64,000 nt of DNA, from assembly GCF_000699445.3 (NCBI RefSeq), contig NC_067202.1, positions 8,675,458 through 8,739,457 on the forward strand, in the 5' to 3' direction. Source of the DNA: Schistosoma haematobium. Taxonomy: Eukaryota > Platyhelminthes > Trematoda > Strigeidida > Schistosomatidae. The first letter of the stretch is position 1, and each line of letters begins with the position of its first letter. A program made the position numbers and the translations under genes. The notes under the pieces were generated by a model. The model saw only the letters and a program-made list of their open reading frames with translations. It searched no databases and was not told the DNA's origin. Positions 49,901-61,900 of the stretch are shown here, piece after piece.

Positions 49901-52900
49901 GTAAGACTTACATGCAGTTTTGAGTGAACCGTTGCTCTCTTTCTCTCTCTCTCTCTCTCTCTGGAATCTGAAACTGTGTCTCCCAGTTTAACATTGTGAG
50001 ACTTTACTGTTGTATTTTAATTGCTGAGACTGACGACTTACATGAAAAAGATATTTAAACTGATTGGTTGCTAAGCAGGCTTGTTTTTCTGGTCCTTATA
50101 AATAAATGAATTCCATTGATAATTATGCAATTTTACCACCAGTTTAAATAATCTGACATTCACTAAACTATGTTTCCTTATCAGATAGTTAGCATAATCT
50201 ACTGTCACGAAAGAAAGGAAATCTTTTTTGGTTCAAGTTAAGCTTCAGATATCGATCAAATTAACACTAGTTTTATGTAGATATAACTTGCTTGCAAGTA
50301 GTGTAAACAGAAAGTGTATTTAATATAATGTTGTATCATGATTAGAAATTATTCTAATAAAGCCAAAAGCGTTGATTTTTAACGATACTGGTTTCGTAGA
50401 CATTACCGTAAATGAGAAACAAATCAATACATAAAAATGCTTATTAATGTATAGGGTTATATTAATTTGTCAATTTTGAGTTTCATATCACAGACTAACG
50501 TTATTTAGACAACTAGTGAAAACTAGAAAACAATTGATTGCCATTTTGTATTGAACTCCTTGACATTTCACATCCATGAACTCACCATAGATTGAACCCA
50601 GAATCTTTAGGCCTCTCAATGAGCACATAACTTTGAAACCACTGAATTTACAGACCATGATAACACTTCTAAATTTAATCGATTTGTAAGATTGACTAAC
50701 CATCGTCTAATGTTATTCATCAGCATTAGTCTCACACTTGACACAGTTGAACTTCAATGATGACAGCTTTTAACTATAACTCTGATAAACACTTTTCTAA
50801 ATTAATTATTAGTGCGCACATATTTATCCTCAGTATATGAGGTTATAGGAGTTAATTAATTTATAGTGCTTTTCAGTTCTTAATGGTCACCAAATTAAAG
50901 TCATCCCATCATTTACAACTATGAAATACTTGTTTATTAATATGTTTGATAACAATCAATTACTAGTCGGTTGAATTAATTATTGATTTGTATATTTTAG
51001 AAGTTCAAAATATGGCTGAAGAAGAACTTTGGAATCTTTTATTTCGATCTTCATCATCCAAAAGGAACTCTATCGAATCGAGTATGTGTTTTATGTATAA
51101 TTGTTCTTGTGTGTATATTCAAAATGATAAATTATTCAATCTTTTTATTTATTGTTTAAGTTTACAGGTATATTTTCGTTTCAGTTATTATTTTAAATCA
51201 TCGGTTCAGTCAGTCAGTAACAACGTAGAACTTCGTACGTACCTACATCAGTTCGAGTTGCCACACCACATTAGCAGACAAATACAATTATCCATTCAAA
51301 TCCTATAGTGGTAGAGGTAGTAAAACTATAAGTAGTATTAGGAAACATTAGGGTTTGAAAATGTTATTCAAGGAGTATAATCGAGTGAAATAAATTTGAA
51401 AAGAGAAAAAAGAAAGGGACATGAAGAATTCAGAAGAGTAGAATTTGGGAGAACACAAAGAGTGGATGCACCCGCGTCATTGAAAACGATTTTGAGCCAT
51501 GTCACCCAAGGTTTCTAACTATCGGTTGCTATCGTCTGGCCGATCCCAACCAGGTAGTCTACACCTACCAACATGACTCAGTCCACTTGTCAGTAACTTC
51601 ACGGATCTGTGCCATATTTTGGTTTGGCCGTCCCTAGCTTTCTTTCAACCTACTCCTACACCATAAAACAGCACGTCGAGGCAATCGGTGGTTGGGCATA
51701 CGTAACACGTGTCTCAGCCATCTCAACTGATGAAGTTTCACTACTTCATTAATTGATTTGCCATCCTTACCTAGTACCCGATTCCTAACAACTGTATTAC
51801 TCGGTGGTCACAGGATATACGAGCGATGTTTCGAAGACAGCTATGATCAAATACTAGTAACCTACGAATATCCTCTAATCTTACCAACCATCGGTTAAAT
51901 ATTTTAGTGTCAAAAATGAAATGAATTACAACAGTTAAACTGGATTTTCCTATCACAAATGAATGAACTTCATCACACCACTAGTCATCTAAGTTTGTAG
52001 CATTAAAATAAGTTGTAAATTAGATGATGAGACTGATGTAGAATTATATATGGAATGCTTCCTGCGTGACGATGAAAGTTTCTTAGTCAAACTATCTAGA
52101 TTGGAGAAAACAACACCACTAAAAGAGTATACTTGAACTGTATATGTTATTCATTCTTTTAATCACAATAAATGTTCCTACTTTAGACTTAATATGGAAT
52201 ATATGGAATGTGGCTAGCAATAGAATCCGGTACTAAGTTCGAATCCCAGAGTGATGAGTCCCAAATAAAACAAAACTCGCGACTTCCATTCCAATACTTG
52301 CCATATTTCATCTATTCTGTATACTACATAAAGACAATCTACACACAGGATGCATACATATATCAACAACGAGATAATCCAAACCAATTTACACTTGTCT
52401 TAATGAAATATCTATGCAATTATGTTATAAATTACATTCATATGTTATCATAATAACCCTATACAACTATTAAAGTGCTAAATCCAATAAGATATCATGA
52501 AGAAGACACAAAAATGGTTTTTATAAAAACGAACACTTTCCCTGACATCTTTTTCTTTTGAAAATCAATGTGACATGAATAGATTAGGATCCATGTATTA
52601 AACATTATAATTAGTATTTGAAGACAAGAAAAAAACTAGTTAAAACCTTTTACAGTTGAAAGTAAATGACAAACACAAATACTGTCGGTATACACAATGA
52701 ACACATTGTTTTTCTTGGTGACTGTCAATGTAATCTTTTCTAGAATGGAATTTTTTCATAATTTTGCATATTTTATCCTAAAAAAAAACAGAAAAAAGAA
52801 CCTTTTTTCTATCTGTAATCAACCATATGCTACTGAATATTGCGTTTAGTGTTAGTAACAGTCGCCAAACATTGATTAATCAGTTTTTTAATAAGCATGA

Positions 52901-55900
52901 ACAAACTATTTAAGATTATCTTGTCAGTTCTCAGTATTATCAAAGAAAAATATGATCATTAGGAGTATTTGAATTATAATACAAACCAGTAATCTCAGAA
53001 ATAATGCAATCGGATCAAGAAGTACTAGAATTCGAAATCAAACATTCAACAGGTATAAAAGAATCGTTAGTTCATACAAACACAACATCCGTCATAGCTT
53101 AAATTGGAGTCTCAGTTTCTGTAGTCGATTTACGTCTACTCCTTATGTTCATTCTGTGCCTGTTCGACAGTGTATTGGATGTAGACTCTATATGATATAG
53201 GATGTATTCACTAGTATTAGGACCAACAACTGCAATTGGAACGGAATCGATTGTGTACTGAAATCACTAATATTTAGAATTTGAACCATAGATTTTCCAA
53301 CATTATCCTCCCCCACGAAATAATATTGGGTCTTCATATTCCCAAGTTATGAATGATGTGGCTTCATTTAAAACATATTTCTCACATTGATCAGAGTATA
53401 CATTAGAAGTAACTTCATGATGAGGATAAATAACAGTTGATATGGAATCATCCGAATTTAAATCAAAATCGAGCTGATTTAGAATTCGTGCTTCGCATTG
53501 AACAAGTTTCCCACAAGAAGCAAATGCATTATGAGTATAAGTAATGCATGATATGACATCAGGATTTGATTCTTCTGAAATATTTTCCTCAAACTTACTA
53601 AGAATATCATTGCAGCGTGATGGATCGTTAAAAAAATTAGCATCTATCAAAACTACATCAGGTTTTCGGTCATGATTTGATTCACTCAACATATTTTCCT
53701 CCGATACATAAGAAACTTCATCAGAAATATATGAATCATAAGGACAAACCATACCTGGTACAATAACATGAGAAATCTGATAAGAAGTTGGTTGATTAGA
53801 AACTTCTGTCTCACAATGATTCTGAGTTTCAGTCAGTTCTGGTCTGCTATGTGACTCTATACCGCTTTCCGAAGTCGTGGATAAATATAAATGATCGTTA
53901 GAATCACCCAACTTGATAGGATCACAATTACAAATTTTAGCATTAGTTGCAGCGGAATGAACTGTAGTGTAACAAACTGACTGAATATGTCCAATCTCAC
54001 CACATTTAAAATTAAGAAATGCACATAAATTAAATGAGCGAAACCCACCACAGGACGAACATTGACCAAACTTATGCCCATTTTCGTGAACTGCATTGCA
54101 GCTCCTCAATGAATTGTCTGCATAACGTTGAGTACGCACTGGATTGAGATATCCTGATGAATCATTTTACGAATTCTTCCTTCTTTACTGCATTCGAAAT
54201 TTGTATACTTAACAAAGTCTAGCAGTAGTTCCTTGAGAATTGCATAAGGAAGTGAAATAGGCTTTTCTGGTAGAGCTGTAAGCTGTAAGCTTCATTGCCG
54301 ATTAATGTGAGGAAATGTGCTACAATATTAACATCCTTATCATCTTCCTTGGTCATAGCCCAGATTTCGAAACTTTCCAAGTAATCCTCAAAAGCATCAA
54401 AATCTGAATGTATGTCTAACCATTCCAGCACAGGTTGTATCGCGACATCAATGTGATAATTAGGAGTATTTGAATTATAATACGGACTAGGAATCTCAGA
54501 AATAACGCAATTGGGTCATGAAGCACTAGATAACTATGAAAGAATGTATTGTATTTGGAATTCGAGATCAAACATTCAACAAGTACAAAAGAGTCATTAG
54601 TTCATACAAACACCACAAAATACTACTTGATCTACTTTTTTTCTACTGTTTTCATAACAACAACAAAAACAACATATTCATATATCATTTCATATTAAAC
54701 ATTTTAGAAGAATCAGACAAGTTTTATTCAGCAGATCAAGCTAGAGAAGCACAAATTAAAAAATTAAGAAATCGATTAGAAAAATTAATGGAAGAAACTT
54801 TATCTGAATTAAATGGTGTTGAAAAAAATGATTCATTATCACCAAGACAAATCACTTGGCAACGTAAGTTGTTAATACTAATATTGTACTTTAATTTGAT
54901 TTGTTGAAAGTTAACAGTTACATAAAAAAAGAGAATACTGTTGGATAAAATGATGAGTCTTATCTATTGTTTATAAGCATTAGATTGTAATAAATTTGAA
55001 ACTTATCAAATTATTAGTTCAGTAACCTTCTTCAATTATTATCAATCAGAATAAATTTTAGCGTGTTTATATCTTGTTTTGTACAGAAGTTAAACGTGTA
55101 ATGATATGAGTCTTCTCTCAAGATACGACTATTCATTTCATTCATTTTTTAAATCATTTGAAATGGCTGGTCAATTTATACAATAAACATCTAGGTAGAA
55201 AGTAATATTTTCTAAGTAAAGGGTATTGTATAACTGTTTTTGTACCACAGTTGATAACTACAATTGAGATCATTTCAAATCTTTAGAAAGAGTCGTAACT
55301 CAATAATAATTATATCTATGTTGGTGAATTTCTTAGAGATAGATTGAACAGTTATATATAGTGCAATTCAATACTCTGTGAGGTGAAGTACACTTAGTAA
55401 TTGACACAGTGACTCAGAACTGCAATAATTAAGGACAGCATTGTATCAAAACTGAATGACATTGAAAAGTTTGGCAACTAGACTTCTATTCACTTGCTTG
55501 ATGAGTTCGTGTTCACCTTGAGACTATTGTTTAAGTGTTATTTATAATCTATAGGTGAAAATCATAACCGATAGACCGATGATAATTAAGATTGAAGCTG
55601 ATCAGTAAACTTGTGAATAGATTTTCTGTATAAATCATAATGTAAACATAGCTCATATGTTACTAGTGTATATTTCAATATGATTTAATAAAAACTGAAA
55701 CTTTTGATCACAGCATAATATGCAGTAGCTATAAACAGTTTAATATTAGTATTAGAAGGGGTTTTGTGAATAATATAGTAATTTTGATAGTTGGGATCAT
55801 AAGCCAATTGAAGCTAGATCACCATGGAATACCTAGAAGCAATGGACGGCTGTTTCGTCTTATTGTGGGACTCCTCAGCAGTGCGCATCCACAATCCCGC

Positions 55901-58900
55901 CTCGCGAGATTCGAACACAGGACCTATCGGTCTTGCGCGCGAACGATCAACCTCTAGACCACTGAGCTGGAATCTAACGACGTTAATGTCCAAACTAAAC
56001 TAATCCATGAAATTGAGTTTAATATTACACTTAATAAAAGGCATACAAATCACTAAAATTTCAACTTCAGTCAGTTCACTACAATAAGTGATTTTCAACA
56101 AATCCTTTGGTTTCAGGATTGAAAATATAATTTACAGTCCATTTGTTCCTGATTTGATAACTGGTAGGATTGTTTACTATGTTAAGCCCATGTAACTTAC
56201 TCTAGCTTCTGGACAGGCCGATTTATCAATTCTTCCTGAGTCACGTTTCGACCCTGTTAATTGCTCATTTATCATCCTTGACTGTTTTTATATGAGCGTA
56301 TGTGTGTTCATTTCCTATCTCAAGAATCACATGTCTATAACTTAATTTTGTCTAACTATAAATATTGATTCACGCCTGATTAAAATGAGTTGGCTCACAC
56401 TCCCTCTCCACTGCGCGTCACTTCGTTCCACTCTCTTCTCTTCGCTTTCTTCACTTCGTTTCTTCGATCGTTTGTCTCGATTAACAATTGTACGAAATAT
56501 ACATATTCAATCATCCATTGTCGTATTTGACTTATTTGATTCCGTTATTTACTAAAATGAGTTAAGTCAATAATTATATACGAGGATTGGCGATATATAT
56601 ATCTCAATAGCAATCAGAAGCGATCAAAATGGATTCAAATATATGACCACTAAAAACGGATTCATTCAATCCATCTCAGTTAGTAAACACATTCTACATA
56701 AATAACTCAACAAAATATATACAGTTCCAACAAATTGCTGAGAAGTCCCACAGTAGGACGAAACGGTCGTCTAGTGTTTTGAATTTTCCATGGTGATCTA
56801 GTTTCAATTGACTCATGAATTCAACTATTAAACGGTAGAATATAACATTTTCGTCTGTTCAATACACTGTATTCATCATATATATGTCTTCATTTCAAAA
56901 TTAAGACAGTAGTTTTTAATAAATAAAAAAACAAAAAAATTCAAAAAGGATTGCTTTTCTCTTTTTCTCCCTTGAGCAATTTGATTGACATTCCATTTAC
57001 TGTTTTTTTTTTTATACTTTTGAAGTGATTATTTCACCTTATTACCGTCATCTTGACTTTTTATCCCCCTGTCATTAAGTAAAATGATTGACAGGTAACT
57101 GAAAACTGGGGGATTTTTTTGTCTTTTAAACCGAAAACATGAATAAACAAATTTTCAAATGATTAGAAATTTTTTTCAATATTTGAAACTGAAAGGAAAA
57201 TATAAAAAATAGAGCAAATCAAATTATGTTGTCAAGTATAATAATAGCCATCATAGTAACAACTTGGATTGAGTATTAGTAATGGTAAGGATTTCAGTCA
57301 TCTATTTGAATAGTTAATAGGTTATTAAGGACTGATCAGATTCACTCTTGAAAATATTGATTAATGAGAATATACAAGTTCTGAAAATTGATAATGTATA
57401 GCAGCTATCCTACAATCACTTGGTATTGTTCGGCTTGTATCTTCCCATTGAGGTTTAAAACTGCAATTGATCAACTCTGAGATGCAGGTACATCCAGCTG
57501 ACGAGTCCCAATTAGGACGAAACGCGAGTCCTGGATTCCACTGCTAGCCACTATCCATCATTGCTTACAAAATATCCTACAATCAATTTTGATTATGGTT
57601 CATTTTGGTTAACTTACTTAACAGACAATGTTATTTGGACAGTAACAATTCGTCTATTAATTTGTACTGTTATCATCACTAGATCACATGATAGACTCTA
57701 GCTAAAATGTTGATCCCTTAAATATCACTCGATGATTCATTCTCCTCCCCATGTATATATGTACTCAAATCCTGTTTTTAGCTTTTGCTGTGCCTTTATA
57801 CAATTTCATTATGAATTTGCTCGTATATACTTATTCGCCTCTCTGCTTCAAATTTGTTTGATGCATTTTGTAATCTGCGCTAACCACGAATAAACTGTAG
57901 TCGCCGCTTCTCATTGCCTTCTGATTTTAAACACTGTTGAGATTTATTTTATAACGTTTGTTAAGGTGATTGAATAACGAAACAAAGCCATTACAAATGA
58001 TATATCGTGTAGTAAATAATATTATTCAATAGGATAGCAGAGATCCACTTAGCTTTTAGAGTATATCAGTAAAAGATCCTAGTATAATTAGAAAATGTTC
58101 TACATGAATATTATACGAGTATTCACTAGAAACGTTTGTTTCTGTGTTAAACATTATCAGAATAGTATCTGGTATAATATGTACTCGGGATACTCATTTT
58201 TAACCTTGAGGTATAAATTCTAATATCCATATTTTTCACTTATAATAGCTAATTTCTACTAGGTCAGTTTTATGAGCTACATTTAAACCAAATCCTTAAA
58301 AATATAAATTTAAGAATGACCAAAGTTTATTAATTAAAAAGCAATAGAAGACTCTATTATCATCAGTTATACAATGAAGAAACGTTTAAATAATATTTTA
58401 GTTCCGAAGCTTCCCTAACAGCATTTACTTTGTTGTTGTTGTTATTATTATTAATTATTATACTTCTGTATTAAACAAAACGTTGTATCAATCATAAAAC
58501 CTTACACTGTAACTAATCACTCTTCTCATTAATACCTCTAGACAAAGTATTATGTAATATACTAAGTTTGTAGCAATATACACTCATTTGATCATCTCTT
58601 CTTGAAATATAAAACTCTTTAAAAGTCGGATATTATTTATGATTACTTAGATGCAGCTTTCATTACAGTAGTGCTGTTTTGTTCCCGTTGATACTCCTGA
58701 GAGTTGCACGAAACCATAAATACTGTATGATACTAAGAATCACAATAAATTTCCACTGTAGCTAACGAAATATAAAAATAATGTCCTCAGGTTATTCACA
58801 CACATTCTACTCTGTTACAGTTTATTTAACTTCTGACAGTTTTTATGACTTTGTACACCAATATTGTTTGTTATTTAACATTGAATAAGATTATAAGAGA

Positions 58901-61900
58901 GAAGTAATATTTTCCATTTTTCTTTAAGATGAAAGTGTGGGCATGAAGTTTAAAAAGAACGCCTGTCGTGAAATGAGAAATTTCATTCAAATTCTCTACA
59001 TAACAACTGAAAGTAAGTGGAAGTTTTTAAATGTTCTCACAATTATATAACTATTTAGATCATAACTATGCAATAAATTGGTGCAATACATTCCCGACAG
59101 TTTTATCATATATTGAATTGTTAAAACATTTATAGATAGAAAGTCGAATGTTGATAGAACAGATTGAAAGTAAGAGAAAAGCTAAGGCAATAATCAAAAC
59201 GATACTAAATGCCACCACAAAGTATTAGCACAAAACAACTCTCATTCAAAACATAGGTTTGTTGAAGCCCCAATTGTATGATGGTTCAAACCCCCTTGTG
59301 TTCAAAGAAATCTGTACTTAAAGTAAAATTACCCTGGTAAAGTTGATTTATTATCCGGAGTGATGTGTTTCATGTCCATTTACTTATGATCATTGTTTTC
59401 CTCTTATCTTTCAATCTGTTTGGTCGACCTTCGGATTTCTATCTGCAAATGTCTTCACAAGTAAATTTATGATCAGACTGTCAGAAGTGTATTGAGCCAA
59501 TAAATCACATATTTCTAGTTAACTTCACATTTTCACTGCATTATCTAAATTTATCAAAAGAAGGTAACTTTTAAAGTACTTAAACTTGACATTTGTTGTT
59601 TTATCTAACTACTGATTAAATTGCTAGTAGTAAAAATAAATAAATACTTTTTATCGCTTGAGTAGCATTTATGTATATGGTTTACATTTTCAAGGCACTA
59701 TTAGGATGTACAGTTAATTAAGGTGTGTTTACTCTGTTCAAACTAGTCCAAACAGCCTTTCAATATCAAATCATTCCACTGGTATTCATATTCATTTATT
59801 TCGGTAGGATTCTTTAACTAAATAGGCTACATTCATTATTATTTATACCTCTTATTTATTGAAATGTATATAAATCAATAGATCGTTAAAAACAAGCTAT
59901 AGTGCTTATCAAGCTAGAATGAGACTTTATTTAACAAGTTTGTCAAAATAGGTTTCTTCTTGAATTAACTTAAGGATGCCAGCCCGAAATAAACATGGTA
60001 TATCATGGAGTATTTCTTAAACTCTGTTGCGAAGCTTAATTTAAATCTTCATCGTGTTTTTGAAAGTTACGTTACAAGACAGATTATGACTATTTCTTTA
60101 TAGATATTGTTGATTTCCACAAATTATGACTTCCTGATGGAATTTCAGGAATCTATGTCAATGTTTGTCACCAGCAGGCTAACAACTGTTTTGCTAGTTT
60201 ACTTCAGTTTCTTGAAGGTTTTTTGGAATAAACACATGATTTACACTTATCAAAAAGTTTGAGAATTAATAAAAAATGTACCACTTTCCACAGGCATTTG
60301 GATATTTTATTGTCAATTACAAAATGGATATTGTTTAACAAAGAGCATTGGTTTTCAAATTCAAGCAAAACATTCATTATAACATGACAGTTTTCTTGAT
60401 CAACGAAGTTGAGACCATGAAAATAACTAAGGGCGAAAAGTATTCACAATTAGTTAGTCATGACCAATGAAAAACCTGGCATAAATGTGTATCTTTTAAA
60501 GTTGTCAGACGTATTAGCACAGTGATATGAATTTACCAAGACAAATACTTAAGTATTATAAGTAGAAATGGTATTAGCTGTATTATTTTCAGTCAGAGAA
60601 GATGAGCAATGTGGTGTATGATGAAATAACATTTCTGCCTAAAATACCATTTTGATGTATCTTCCATATCATTCCTTAAGTAAAATAAATTGCTCCACAA
60701 TTGTTAAGAATAGATATATATATATATATAAGAAGTAATCCCCTTCAATTTAACGATATAATGAAAGGATACTAAAAGTGTTATGATTTCATCAACTTGG
60801 GAAAATAATGAAAGACGAAACTATTACTGTTATCTCCTACTCCACATATAATATATCCTCCTCTCCCGTTACGTTATTATCGCACGAACAATACATTGCA
60901 AAAATTTCCTCTTTTCATCAAACATCTAATCAGAAAATAATACAACTAATCACAAGTTCTTTAAAATTTTATTTCGTAAATCAAGTGAAGTGAGTGACTA
61001 TTTGAGCGGATTAAATTTAGATCAGTAAGTTGACACCTCCATGGTTCACAGTTCTATTTGTTATATATATAAGCGATAAAACACTATTATCATTGATTGT
61101 TTTCAGTAATACCTATCTTACTATGGACATGGTTGAACTCATTTATTGTTAAATGACTGATATTTTGAACCATAAGATATGATGATATTAAATAATGCTT
61201 TAAATGAAAGCTTTCATTTAGACATGTAGAAAAAGCTGTTTTAAACCAACCATTTGATGGGCACTTTCTGAAGATATACGGCGTTTTGTTTACACATCTT
61301 TTAGAAAACTTAATTACAACTAACTTCAATGACATAAAGGAGAATGAAATAGTTTTTTTTGGTATAGATGATGTATCCGTCTACCTATTAAAAGTTGAGA
61401 ACATTATACAGCAGTTTACTTTGTAATGCCTTATGGCTGATCAATACATCCTTAAGAAGTGAAAGACATTCATAATTTGTTAGTATACGATTTTAGATAT
61501 CTTTGAAGTATTGGTTGAGTTCAGTGACAGCACTAGATAAGTGATAATCACCGAAGGCCCAAGTAATGAGTAGAAATGATAAACTACTTGATGATAGTAG
61601 ACTTTTGTTATTAATAAGGCAGCCATTTGCACCTACTCACTCTAACAGCCAGCACCGAGGGAGTTGGAACAAAGTAATGGATTATTATATCAAAATATTA
61701 CATCAGCTCACCTCTATTTTTGGCTAGTTTGAAGAAACATAATTACAATCTATCAGTTGATAATATAATATACTTTAAAATTTACTGATCAGCAATTCAG
61801 CCAACCCGAAAAAATGATGTGCTCATGAGTATTTTGTTGACTGTAATGATTGGGATTAGTTAATATTAAAAGCATTGAGGCCTCAAACATATTTGTGCAC

